Source: Clarkia xantiana subsp. parviflora (Eukaryota; Streptophyta; Magnoliopsida; Myrtales; Onagraceae). From it: a stretch of 64,000 nt of DNA. Positions 44,553 through 56,515 of this stretch are shown in pieces; the stretch's first letter is position 1; each line of letters begins with the position of its first letter. The position numbers and the translations under genes were made by a program. The notes below the pieces were generated by a model that saw nothing but the letters and a program-made list of their open reading frames with translations, searched no databases and had not been told where the DNA came from. The stretch covers positions 6,796,634 to 6,860,633 of the forward strand of contig JAPTYO010000010.1 in the NCBI GenBank assembly GCA_036873135.1, given 5' to 3'.

Positions 44553-47286
44553 ATGATGGCTCTGGGTGGAATTTTTCAAGATTTAGCGGCAAAGTCGACA
44601 CCTTTTGCCCCGACAATTATTTTGGGTGTTCTGTCGGGGATCTTGATCCTCCTGTTCTTCTTCTTCAGCTCCAATCCGAGGAAGGGAAGATCACATCTTC
44701 CGCCTCTGCCTGGTACTGTGGCTTCTCCACAATCTTTGTCGAATTGATTTAGTACAATTTATGATTCTATCATTCCATGAGATTTAATTTGAATTATTGT
44801 GGTTTATGATGCTCTTTTGCTCGAACTGTGGTTCTTTTATGTTCTTGCAGTTGTTCCAGGGCTGCCAATTATTGGAAACTTGCTTCAACTGAAAGAGAAG
44901 AAGCCTCACAAAACATTTGCAAGATGGGCAGAGACTTATGGCCCCATCTATTCCATCCGAACCGGGGCCAATACGATGGTTGTGCTAAATTCGACCGAAG
45001 TAGCAAAAGAGGTGGGTTTGTGTTTGATATATTAATTCATTGTTTTGCTGTCTATAGTGATCTTGTATGCAATTGATTTCATTGCTATTGTGTTCTACTT
45101 TGTTTATTTGGCTGTCTGCTAATCAGATTCCTGCTTATTGAAGAAATTAAGGCCAAATCATACTGAAGTTCTATTTTACTTGACAAAATGTTACTTTTTG
45201 AAGCATACACTACATGAAAATTTACTATTTGTGAAGGAAAAGAAATTTTTGAAGCAAAAAATCTTTAGAATTTATAAGGTTTTTTAAGGGTTTATTAAGT
45301 TTTAAGGAAAATCCCTTAGAAATTTCAAAGTTATGGCAGAAATTTTCCTTGCAACTTTATGTTATGTTAGAAATTTTCCTTGCAACTTTAAATATTTATA
45401 GCAAGTTTTTTTTGTTAAAGTCATTTACTTAGAAAATCTTGGAATGTTGTATTTGCTTGGGATTTTCAACATTTCCCTTATATAAATAGGTTCATTTCCT
45501 TGCAAATAATATATTTCTTTTGATCGAAACTTCTTAAATGTAGATTTACTTGTTTATTTGCAGGCAATGGTGACCAGATTCTCATCAATCTCGACAAGAA
45601 AAATGTCAACTGCACTGCAGATTCTCACATCTGATAAGTGCATGGTTGCTGTAAGTGACTACAGCGAATTCCACAAGAACGTAAAGCGATACATTCTTAC
45701 AAGCGTTCTGAGCGCAAATTCCCAGAAACGATTCCGTGGCCACAGAGATACCTTGGTGGAAAATGTCGTTGAAAAACTACATTCACAAGTTAAGAGCTCA
45801 CCCATTGAAGCTGTCAATTTCAGGGTTGTGTTTGAAGATGAACTATTTGGGTTGGCATTCAAAGAAGTAAGATGACTAGATACTACATGATGATTACTTG
45901 ACGAGCAAGTAAGAAGCAAATAAGTAATTGCTTTTGTTCCTTTTTGTGTTTAGGCTGTTGGGGAGGAGATTCACTCAATCCACGTGGAGGAGCTCGGAAC
46001 GACATTGTCTAAGAAGGACATATTCAAGACGTTGATTACCGACTTTATGGAGGGGGCAATCGCCGTGGATTGGAGAGACTTCTTTCCGTATCTCAAATGG
46101 GTGCCTAACAAAAGTTTCGAAGAAAAGATCCGTCAAATCGCTTATCGCATGAATATGGTGATGAAAGCCATTATTCAGAATCGAAGGGCTTGTTCACAAA
46201 AGGCAAGTCTTCCTGTTTTCTCACGTGAATTTAGTGTAATTATGGATTTGTGAACTCTAGAAGGAAATATTAAATCTAAGAATATGTGTCAAGATCACAA
46301 CAGGGAGATACTACCTGGGATAAGAAGAGTGGGGCATGTGATGTGCATCCTTAATTAGTCTTTCAAATTGTCTGACATGGTTAAAAGATCATCATGTTAT
46401 AAACAGGAGGGCAATTGTTACTTGGACTACTTGTTGTCTGAAGCGACAACTCTTACTGAGGAACAAATAGCGACGCTTGTTTGGGAAGTAATCATGGAGA
46501 CAACCGATACGACTTTTTTGACGACAGAGTGGGCAATGTATGAGCTTGCTAGAGCCCCATCGAAGCAGGTTCTTCTCATTTTCGATCATTCTGAAGTGTT
46601 TAGGGTTTCATTTGTTTAACTGTACAACTGAACAAATCTTTGAGGGTGAAGCTTAGACAAAAAATGTGACCCTGATATTGCTTTTCTCGATAGGATAGGA
46701 TCGGCTCTATCAAGAGATTCGCCAGGTTTGCGGCTCGGGAAGCATCACAGAGGAGAATCTGTCGCAGATCCCGTTTTTGAATGCTGTATTCCACGAAACG
46801 CTACGAAAACACAGTCCAGCCCAGATAATCCCTCCACGGCATGCACATGAGGACACCCAAATCGGAGGCTACTTCATTCCCAAAGGAAGCGAGGTCGGGT
46901 GATACTTAGACATTACCAAACATACCAGTGGAAAAGATTTTCAAAATCCTTTTGTGTTTTTGCAGATAGCAATCAATATCTACGGATGCAACATGGACAA
47001 GAAGCAATGGGAGAATCCCGAAGAGTGGATCCCCGAGAGGTTTCTTGATGAAAAGTACGAAGCTTCGGATATGTACAAGACAATGGCGTTCGGTGCTGGG
47101 AGGAGGGTATGTGCAGGGTCGCTTCAAGCGATTTCGATATCGTGTGTTGTTATTGGGCGAATGGTGCAGGAGTTTGAGTGGACGCTAAGCGACGGGGAGG
47201 AAGATAATGTGGATACGATCGCGCTGACAAATATTAGACTTCATCCACTGAAAGCCATCTTGAAGCCACGAAACGGAAAACTCTGA
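44553..47286 (+). CDS. KO: ent-Kaurene oxidase (cytochrome P450, CYP701A), 7 exons
   Basis: Exons 44553-44712, 44851-45011, 45564-45866, 45954-46202, 46407-46568, 46699-46893 and 46966-47286 join in frame to 516 aa, the usual KO length. KO oxidises ent-kaurene in three steps to ent-kaurenoic acid in gibberellin biosynthesis, on the plastid envelope or ER. Seen: an N-terminal membrane segment (about 18-40), a proline-rich hinge PPLPVVPGLP, the I-helix METTDTT (321-327), the ExxR of helix K (E378-T-L-R381), the PERF motif and heme loop [10 protein letters not shown] with C459. Sequence blocks ([38 protein letters not shown]) are specific to this subfamily. Intron 4 starts with GC (AG/GCAAGT), all others with GT. 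ATG 44553 is followed at once by a second ATG. Intron 2 has a MITE. All key residues are present, so it should be functional. Confidence 0.95.
45208..45522. mobile_element. CACTA-type MITE remnant in KO intron 2
   Basis: The left end CACTACATGAAAATTTACTA resembles the ends of the MITEs at 28344 and 49612, and the interior has the same short AT-rich blocks. The right end is decayed, so the boundary is approximate. Confidence 0.5.
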
Positions 47287-48690
47287 ATAATTTCTCATGC
47301 CATGTAATCATTCAATGTTTCCATACGTGTTCTGTCTGCTCTTTTGTTGTATCGTTTTAAGGGTTTTCTTTTATTAAGCCTTCGACTGTGTAGTGTGCTT
47401 CCGCTTGGTTTTAATGTAGTGTGATCGAACTATCTTTCTCAGAAAATGGAAATTCTATTGATTGTTTGTTTGTATAAACGATACAATTGTTTCAATCTGA
47501 TTACAAAATATCATATCCTTTTTCGTTTTATGTTGTTTAGGGTGGTAGTTTTGTACTTTTCTTCAACAGTGAAAATGTGCAACATAATAGTTTGATTGGT
47601 AAATGCTCCTATTCGATATCTATCGATTCCACACAAGAAAAAAAGTGACAGTGATTTCTCGTAATTAACGCTTGCTTAAGCGCGTCAGAAGAATATCATA
47701 GTACTTAGGGGTGGCAATTCGTGCTATCGTGCATGTCAGTGATGGTGTCGTGCTAAACTTACTGAACACGAACACCCACGATAAGCTTATCGTGCCACAT
47801 TTTACAAACACGAACACGGCACGGATGTTTTCGTGCGTGTTCGTGTCGTGCTATCGTGTTGTGAAGGATATTCAGTTGTATATCCATATACGAGATCTTT
47901 GAGCAAAAATAAAAATAATGAACTTCATATATAAAAAAAACCATGAATTAATATGTTACCATTCATAAGTTATTAATATAGAGTTTACAAACACTAATTA
48001 TTAAACCACTAATTGGATGTAATAGATAAGATTTGCTCAAAAAATACTTAAGATTTAGTCTTATTAGCACAACTTTATCGTGCTATCGTGTGTGTCGTGT
48101 TATGATACCCAAACACGAACACGGCACGGAAGTTATATCGTGTTAATTGTGTTCGTGCTATCGTGTTATCGTTCTGTTATATGCTAGCACGAACACGGTT
48201 TTCTTCGTGCGTGTTCGTGTCGTGCTATCGTGCCGTGTCACAAATTGCCAGCCCTAATAGTACTATTTGAATTTATTAGCAACGCTGCTACTATCGTTTC
48301 TTTTTGTACTACAATTTTTAAAGTGTCATCATATTTCGATTTACACAACACTATCAAGCATCATGTAAATTTCAACATCATTTGGATTCAAAACAAAATG
48401 TTCCTACAACGACCCTTATTAGCTTTGCTACTTACATTTATTGCCGACACAAGCAAACCTAATATATTTTAAGAGTTTTATAAAGTAGTTACAAGCTATA
48501 GCCTATAGCAGTACTTTCGCAACAGCGACACATTTACATGTTAGGAGAAGTCAGTTTAACGTTTGAAGATGCTAATATTTCTCTTTCAGCTTTAGGTTAA
48601 GCATCAAACGCAATTATGGTCAGAAATGATATGTTTATTTTATAGTTTCATAGCGACGCATTTACATGTCACAAGAAGTCAGTTTTAATG
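47287..48690 (+). repeat. Segmental duplicate B: KO 3' flank (paralogous to 35348-37090)
   Basis: Contains the KO 3' untranslated region and flank. It aligns to the stretch after the dioxygenase stop, with a hAT MITE (47706-48256) present only here. Confidence 0.85.
47706..48256. mobile_element. hAT-type MITE (551 bp)
   Basis: Terminal inverted repeats TAGGGGTGGCAATTCGTG and (reverse) TAGGGCTGGCAATTTGTG, flanked by the 8-bp duplication ATAGTACT (47698-47705 and 48257-48264). Short CGTGTTCGTG-type repeats lie near both ends. It is absent from the paralogous segment near 35755. Confidence 0.92.
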
Positions 48691-49048
48691 GTTGGATATT
48701 ATACTAGGCTTCGGCACCTAGAAAATCCCGGTTGAAAAAACATCTCCATTGAATAGCTGTGGCTGTTCATTCGATGATCTTGGTCCTTGTTCTTCAACTC
48801 CAATCAAAACGACTAAACAAGGCCTTAAGATTATGATGGAAAGCAGATACATGCAACACCATCCATTAATTTACATATCTTCTTAAAGCCACCCCAATCT
48901 ACACTATCATAAAACTCCTGCAGTCTTACTCAAAAACCCGAAACAAAGCTTAAAGAAGGTTCCACCATATTCCATAACCCTACTATATCAAACATTCATA
49001 ATCTTGACAAACACCAAGAAACACAAAGCCACGGTCTCTCTTCCCGGG
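48691..49048. other. KO-transporter spacer and transporter 3' UTR
   Basis: The two genes converge here. No further gene seen; the right half should be the 3' untranslated region of the minus-strand transporter. Confidence 0.5.
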
Positions 49049-52000
49049 TTAGTTCGGCTTGAAGAACTTCAACTTCATCCCGCTGTTCACCATGCTCCAA
49101 ATGCCTCCGATAGAGAAAGCCAAGCTAAACGCGATCCCTAACCACCCCAATATCCAGTTGAAGTACCAGTTGAAGCTGTACTTTGTGGGTTTCTTGATAA
49201 GTACCCACATGAAGCAAGGGTAGGCGAAGGTGACCGGAAGGGTCAGTCCTCCGAGCAACCCTGCAAGGCTAGACAAGAAAGGTAGGGCTACCCCAATGAA
49301 GAAGTTGACAAACCCATAAAAGACTCTGAACCCTGATCGGACCCAGATTGAGCATGGACGGTTTGTTCGGCTTGTGTAGCTTGCCTCGAAGCTGTCAAAG
49401 ACTGGCATTGAGTATATCTGGAAGCTGCTCAGGCAGTTGAAGACAACAAGGAGGAAAGTCATGGCAAGGAGTCCTCTTGGGATGTCGTGCATGTGGAAGC
49501 CGTACAAGGCGTTCAAAATCCCTCCTGATGGCATCTGTATAGTAGAAATGAAACCGTTCACCAACAGTCACCTAACACCTTAAGGTTTTGGATGAACTGG
49601 TTTAACCAAAACACTACTATAAATCTATTCGTTTGTGACAGATTTATTTGTGAGGTACATATAACCTTATTTGTAAAGGAAAGAGAAAATCTCTAACAAA
49701 TACAACATTAATTTGTTTTAAGAAAATGACTTCTAACAAAAAGTTGGCTAGAAACTTCCGTGGAAAATCACTCACAAAATTTTGAGTTTTGTAAGGAGTT
49801 TTTCTAAAAACATAATAAATCTCTTGAAAATTGTTATAATTTGTTAGGGATTGCTTCGTTTGGAAAAAAAAAAAAAAAATCGTCATAAATTACTAATTTT
49901 CTTGTAGTGAAATATAACTGATTAATCAACATTCATAAACTTAAGATAAGATTTTGAATTAAATATGTCATGACATGAACATTGTCTAAGGAGAAAATTT
50001 TGATGGAGGGTTGCTTTCAAGGAAACACTCTTCGTGTTTGGTAGGCTTAGTGTCTACATATCAAGTCAATTAGTGTCTACATCAAGTAACAAGATCTGAT
50101 ATTTAAGAGAATATTGATCAACACTAGTTTTTCAACACGGGTTTTGCTACCTCGGTCTTTCATGGGAGGTTTTTCAACATTTTTTTTAAACAACATTATC
50201 AAGGTTGAACTTGAGGACTCTGATACCACTGTTAAGAAATAAGACGAATGTTTAACTAACTTGACCATAAAATTGAATTTGTGAATGAAGGTCTACGGTT
50301 TACTCTTAACCAAACTCTAACAACATCAATTACAATTTACAAACTTGGTGCAAACACCCAGATTATCCAAGAATTAGTGTGCCTCAGGAGTGGAGAAAGA
50401 AGTACTTACAAGGTTACCATACGCCCAATATCCACCAATAGCAACCGGGAATAAGCACATTGCGATGAAGAAGTAGGCCACTTTGGCTCCTTTCCACATT
50501 GGAACATGAGCAGGGTGTTTAAATGTTGAAGGCATTGTAGCCTGCAAAAATAAAACAAAAAATTGCTCACTCTGCTACAAAAAGGACAAAAATTTCTCAG
50601 AACATCATAGCAGCCATTCATTACCTGAATCTCCATAACTAAATTGTGGCCTCGGAAAGCAAATGCAACAATGCCAAGTGCATTCATCACCGAAAAGAAG
50701 GATGCAGAGTAAGAAGGCAAGGAGAGCGGTTCATAAGAGAGGGAGGGAGGCCTCGTTTGGCTCACGGAAAGCACCCAAACCATGGTGGAGTAAGTAATGG
50801 CTGTTACTGCCCCGACAAGAGATAGCCCAGCAATGGAGTTGAGGTTTGGGAGCTGAGACAGGACAATGCACAGAGAGGTGAACACCAAATACCACTCAAC
50901 TGTCGTAAGAGGATTCGATGAACACAATGGTCCACAAACAATCTGAAAGAACAGTTTCATGGTCTCGCCTCCTATAAGAATCAAAGCTGTTGCGGTTCCT
51001 GCTGAGAGATACACAGTCGGAAACAGGGCAAGCCATACACCTAATCTCTCCCCTGCATAAATAAGGATGACACCAATTTCAAATGATATTCAAGAAAAAT
51101 TAAGTTAAAAAAAAAAAAAAAAAAAACTTTTTGCTAATTCATCAACAAACAAGTGTCTTCTTGCATAATAACATGGCTCTGATGACAATTGTTGCAACAA
51201 TAATGAAAACTATGTTGAAGCTAAGAGATAAATAAGTAAACACATAAAATTTGGTTTTTTCATTTCTTACTCTCTTTAGTATTACACTGATATTGCTGTA
51301 ATACTATAATATCAAGAGCAAGCTAATCTTTTCTGTGCTTACCAAATGCTGCTTGTGCAAGCTCCACATATCTATTATACCGCTTTCCAGGAACTGCTTC
51401 ATGAAGTTGAACTAAAACCCACAAAGTATAAAGCTGCCAGCAGTAAGCTATTGTTAAGGACAAAATTCCCCAGCTCCTGTAGATTGATGAAATGGTAATC
51501 CAAATCAATAAAGTGAACATATTGTCCTCTAAAACCACATGAACCCATCAATCCAATCGTCTTTTTCACCTATATGACTCGACCAATAGTGGCTAATTTA
51601 ACCCAAAAAAAAAAAAAAAAAACTTAATTATTGCCAAAATCCCATCTTGCAATAAGAAGACACGTTAAATTGATTCAAGAATCATCTTGAAATGTAAATA
51701 CAATTTTCAAATGCAAGATGGTCTAGCCTTTTGACTAAATTTAAGTTTGAATGATCATTATGCGAAGCACACCATCATCATTTCCTCAATTCCATTTGAT
51801 TATGAGTAATTGCCCCCACAAAAAGGGTAATCAAAGGAAGGTTTTGGACATAGTGTATCATTTCTTCCACTTAAGTGTTCTTTTAATAATTTCAACAGAC
51901 AAAAAGCTTAAAAGCATAACTCAGAAGCAGATACATAAAGCTGGTTCTATACCAACACTATTATGTTTTGAGATATTTTAAAGTAGAATCCAAGGATTGG

Positions 52001-53283
52001 AAGAAAAAATAGTTCCATAAAGAAAGCACAAAGCTGAGATTTTGAAGAAAAGGGATAGAATGATGGAGGTCCACTACTGCAGTAGGTAGAGTCTCTGTTG
52101 CAGTGTTTGTAGCGAAGAAGGAAATGAAATGACATGACTTATGGACTCATGTTTCGACCAAAACCGAAACAACATCTCTTAAAGCTATATGGATATCACT
52201 TTGTGGACCACAAAACAGTCAACTTTACTCAATTCTTTCACTACTTCCATGTGGACACTAGCAGAGCAAAGAATCAATTATATTTTTTATCATTTGACAA
52301 GAAATCAACAGGGGACTCAAAATTATAGAGACCAAGTACGATATTGAAGCTTCACTAAGTAGATTTTAGATAGAGTAAATAAAATTGTATTTTTAGACCC
52401 AATAATCTCCATGTATCATTTCTTGGTCCAAGAAAAACCAATGGTGCCACAGAAAAGAGGTATTTTACAGCAGATGAAGGGATTCATGAAGGTTGCGACT
52501 CAAAATCGAACTTCTTTGAAACTAATGCAGCAAAATTTGCTCTTTAGATAGAAAAAACAATTTTTGGCTCATGGTTTTTAAGGGTTCAAGAAAACTAGCT
52601 CATAATTGTCGATGGCACGGGGAAAAAAAAAAGTATTTTTACGGAGAAGAAAGGACATCAATGAAGGCTCCGGCTAGGAACCAAACTTCTAAATGAATCT
52701 ACCCAAGCAAAAACTGTCCTTGTGACGGAAAAATCAAATCTTGGCTCATGGGTTTTGGAGGGTTTAAGGAAAACCAGCTGCTAGCTGTCGGAAGGCGCAA
52801 AATTTCTAGTGAGCAGCAATAAATGAGGACTAGAATTTCAAGAAAACGACAGTAGAAATCAAGTAGAGTTCAGTGAGAAAGCGATGGTATAGCTCAGAGG
52901 GCTTACCAGCCAAGAAACGCGAAGGCAACCGGAAGGAGAAGAGCTTGAAATCCGACGCCGGCGTTGAGGTTGTGGAAGGCGGCGTAATGGGCGTTGCCAT
53001 TGCGGGATTCGGTGATAGGCAGCCATGCATCCTGAGGGTTGAGCTTGGTGAGGTGGCCCACCTCCTCGAGGTAGCCCTTCATATTGACAAGCACCCTCTT
53101 CATCGGCGTGCCGATGGGGCTGAGGAACCTCGGAGAGATGAACGACGCCGGCGTCCATGCGGCGGAGGACTTGGCGGCCGGGCGAGGGGAGCGCTGGCCG
53201 GAGGGAGTGAGAGCCTCCGGGGTGGAAACGCCGTGTGGGGTGGCGGGGATGGAGATGAGCTCGGTCTCTGGCCTTTCCTCCAT
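49049..53283 (-). CDS. AATL1: Lysine/histidine transporter-like 8 (amino acid transporter, AAAP family), 5 exons
   Basis: Minus-strand exons 53283-52907, 51476-51343, 51052-50625, 50541-50410 and 49534-49049 join in frame (all GT-AG) to 518 aa. The AAAP family moves amino acids with protons across the plasma membrane. The long cytosolic N-terminus (RPETELISIPATP, FISPRFLSPIGTPMKR) and the block LNPQDAWLPITESRNGNAHY are hallmarks of the Arabidopsis LHT-like 8 (At1g47670) type rather than of LHT1. About ten hydrophobic segments follow, from AFHNLNAGVGFQALLLPVAF to the C-terminal WSMVNSGMKLKFFKPN. No break is seen. Intron 1 is 1.43 kb and intron 4 (0.88 kb) holds a MITE. The substrate is not defined by sequence. 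A fragment of exon 3 with intron 2 is duplicated at 42873-43170. Confidence 0.94.
49612..49909. mobile_element. CACTA-type MITE in intron 4 of the transporter gene
   Basis: Ends CACTACTATAAATC...CTTGTAGTG with AAA on both sides. The interior matches the MITE at 28344-28626 in reverse. Confidence 0.8.
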
Positions 53284-54582
53284 TGATGAAGCAAATGCTG
53301 GTTCTGGTATGTTGCACTTGCCTCGAAGTAGGTTTGTTTGCTTAGAGTTAAGGAAAGAGTGTGTAAGAATGGTAGTGTGTTGCTTGTGCAGAGGTTTCTT
53401 CTTATTATTAAACCTCTATTTCTATCAATCAATCAATTGCTCTTGTTTCAGTGGAGGGACCAGACCCAGACAGAGTACTCAAATCAGCTCCAGTGCTAAG
53501 GTTAATCAATCTGTAGAAACTGCAGAAAAATAATTGGATAGTTATAATTAATTTTGTATTTCCCAGTTTTTTTAATTAACTAGAAAATATCAGTTCATCT
53601 TTTTTTAGTTTTTGTCTTCTTTTTCTACAAAATTTATCAAACTTTAATATAGCTAGCAGACAGACCAATCAAGCGTCAAATTAGGGTAATTATCAAATTT
53701 TTAGGTGATGTTTGTTCAATCAAACATTGGTAGCTGCAATTCTTTTAGAACTTTTTATTTGTTTTTAAGTTTTACTATGTGTATAAAAATTGCTATCATT
53801 GATAACTATTTACGTCCATTTGGATTGAAAGTGTTTAACTGTTGGAGATTTGATAAAGACAATAGTTAATAATTTGTTCAAACATCAAATAGCATTTTCT
53901 CGCATTTTTTATTAAGTGTTGGGCTTTTGACTGTACTATTCAAATTAAACAAAAATTACTTAAAGCAGTTAGCAATTTGTATACCTACCAAGTTAGTAAA
54001 ATATTAAAAAAAAACATCAGCTAACCAAATAATATAACCAACGATTTCATAATTAACCCAAAAATAATATAATATATGGTTTGATGTATTTTATATATAT
54101 ATATATAAACATTGAATGGTTAAATAACAAGTTCCTAACTCGAATTTTTTTTATAGGAATAGTGTGCTAATTAGATGGTCTTTTAAGTAATTACTGAACC
54201 AGATCAAACTTTATACAGCATATATATTACTTAATTTCAAGTAATTTTCTTTACTAATTACATAATATGGAATTATTTCCAAAATATTTTTTTTTATACT
54301 TCTTAAATAATAATAAATTCAATTTTTAGTGAGTTTAAATTTGTATATATCTACATAATTCACATTAATTTTTACACTTTATTTAAAGTGTGACACGTTT
54401 CATAAAGTTTATTTGAATTTATAAAAAAAAAAAATGTATCATTATATTGATCTTTTTAATACCTAATTTTTTATTTGGTCATATATAATAAAACCTGAGA
54501 TTAAAAAAGATAATAAATACAAGAGATCTCTAAATACAACTATTGATGTAAATAACATAGCATATGCCAATTGCATAGGTTA
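53284..54582 (-). other. Transporter upstream region and AT-rich spacer
   Basis: 5' untranslated region and promoter of the transporter should lie in 53284-53550. The rest is AT-rich with no gene seen. Confidence 0.45.
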
Positions 54583-54587
54583 TAAGT

Positions 54588-55400
54588 TGTTAGGTTCCGA
54601 GATCGGGGTCAACGGGTGGTCGGCTCAAATCTCGTTCCTCACTGGAGATGTGGAGGATCCGGTACTCTCGGGTTGCACTGTCTTAGCTTGCGTCCTTCCT
54701 TCCTTAGCTTCTCTTCTCCTTTCGCCCTGCAGAAGGGGCAGTACCAGGCATAGAGGGGGGGTGGTGCCTGATGAACCCTCTCTGATGCCTAAGTCAGTAC
54801 GGTTTTTAGAGAGATAAAGCTAGAGAGATGTCAGAGCAAAATTATCCAAATTGCCAAGATGATCAAATGAATAGTGGAGGTGGGGTATTTATAGGCAACG
54901 GTGTCATTAAGGTGGCTTAATGACATCGTTAACCTTTAAACACAGTTAATTAACCTTTAAACGCATAATTAAGACTTTAGGATACGGAGAAGGTAGGCGG
55001 AATAAACCGAGTATGGGAGTCCAAAAATAATGCCGGGGCCTTTGGGGGGGAGGAAAATCCGACCCCCAAGGGTAGGGGTTGGGTGAGGACACCCAACCCC
55101 TCCTAGGGGGGATGGGGTTGGCTAACCCTATCCCCCTAGGGGAGATCGGGTTGGCCGACCCGATCTCTCCTAGGAGAGATCGGGTTGATCCACCCGATCT
55201 CCCCTAGGGGAGGTCGGGTGTGGCCACCCAACCTCACCTAGGTGAGTTTGTCTCGGCCGGACGAGTGCTTCGGCCCCGTCCGGACCGTTGGTGTTTTCGC
55301 GAAGTGTTCGGGTTGAAGTTTCGAATTATAATCGTTAATGGGATGATAAAAATACAACGATTCGGAAGTCAACGGGTTCAAATTGGGCGTATATCCATCA
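54588..55400 (-). repeat. 3' LTR of E3 (813 bp)
   Basis: On the minus strand it starts TGATGGATATACGCCC and ends CCTAACA. A minus-strand TATAAATA lies at 54886-54893. Compared with the 5' LTR it carries 70 extra bp of CCTAGG-centred palindromes, including a perfect 26-bp palindrome at 55159-55184. Confidence 0.95.
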
Positions 55401-55949
55401 CATGCCCCCGAGTCAACCAATGGCCTAACCCTTGATTGACTCTATTTTAGGATGGTATGACACGCGCAATTTGAAACCGGGGTTTTACCTTTCGTCTGAA
55501 TGCTTGCTTACCCATGGATGCGTGCCTTTGACTCTGCCCCCTGCCTTATGAGATAGAGGAATTGTAAACGTCAGAGTAGCACGGACGTGTGCCTAAGCAC
55601 GCGTCCGTCTGAGGTGGGAGTAATAAATCTATCCTTGCTACGGGCGTATACTCAAAAAATACACGCTTGCATAAGGATGTAATACGGATACAAATAAGTG
55701 ACTTATGCTTCAATTTCATGCCGGGATTTTGCCTAAGTGGAGAAAAATTTAATTTTGGCTTAAAATTTTTTCTAAGTATGGGATGCTCAAAAAATATACC
55801 CATAGAATATTAACTGTGGTAGGTGTGAGTTTAACCACGGTTAATGGGAACTAGGGTGTTAGTTTTTTAAATCTGACCCTTAAATTTTTCCTTTCTAAAA
55901 ATCAACGGTGTCGATTTGGCGACTTTGGAAAAACCCTAATCCTTTGTAC
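55401..55949. other. E3 polypurine tract and 3' internal region
   Basis: The polypurine tract lies at the left edge. The rest has no coding signal and forms the upstream region of the antisense gene. Confidence 0.5.
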
Positions 55950-55957
55950 TATAAAAG
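55950..55957 (+). promoter_or_regulatory. TATA box of the antisense gene in E3
   Basis: TATAAAAG in the context GTACTATAAAAGGG. About 100 bases downstream is a consensus donor (CATTGAG/GTACGT, GT at 56059), and the acceptor TTAGCAG (to 56499) leads into the first coding exon. This gives a promoter, a leader exon and a leader intron. Confidence 0.6.
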
Positions 55958-56515
55958 GGTTAGTGATTACCTCATTCTCATTGTCCTTTTCTCTTTTTTT
56001 CTTTTTGACGGTGGGATTTCTGGTCGGACTTACTTTTCGGGGCGCGCGTCGCATTGAGGTACGTGTCTTTTCTTTTGTGTAAGCATTGCTTTTGGGGGAC
56101 TTAATCCCGCTTCTCCTTCGATTGTTTCTTTACTTGTCTCGTTTTTGATTTGTGGGTCTTCATGGTGATACAGTTCTGCTTGATTCATCCTCTTTCCATC
56201 TTCTTGCCCCCATGTTTCTACTTACTGGCGTGTGGGGTCTTCTAACCTAGGATTATGACTATCTTCCCTTGCCCCCTGCCCCTGCTTGTTGGCCAGTGGG
56301 GCCTCCCTATGCTGGGGGTTATAACTATCTCCCCTTGCCCCCTGCCTCTGCCTGTTGGCTGGTGGGGTCTTCCATGTCCTCTTTCTATTCTTACCTTTTG
56401 GCTTTGTATTCGTCGTTTTAGGAAGATGGGTTTACATCTTATGTCCACTGTCCGCCTTTTATTTTCTTTGGGCTAAACTTGTGTTTTTTCGATTAGCAGA
56501 ACTCCCCGGTGATTG

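Noticed and set aside
46203..46253. Read-through of KO exon 4 to a stop (truncated KO)
   Set aside because: A GC-AG intron restores the frame exactly and keeps the conserved [11 protein letters not shown] segment.
52830..53533. Plus-strand frames of up to 149 codons over transporter exon 1
   Set aside because: Shadows of the minus-strand coding exon, which has clear family similarity and splice sites.
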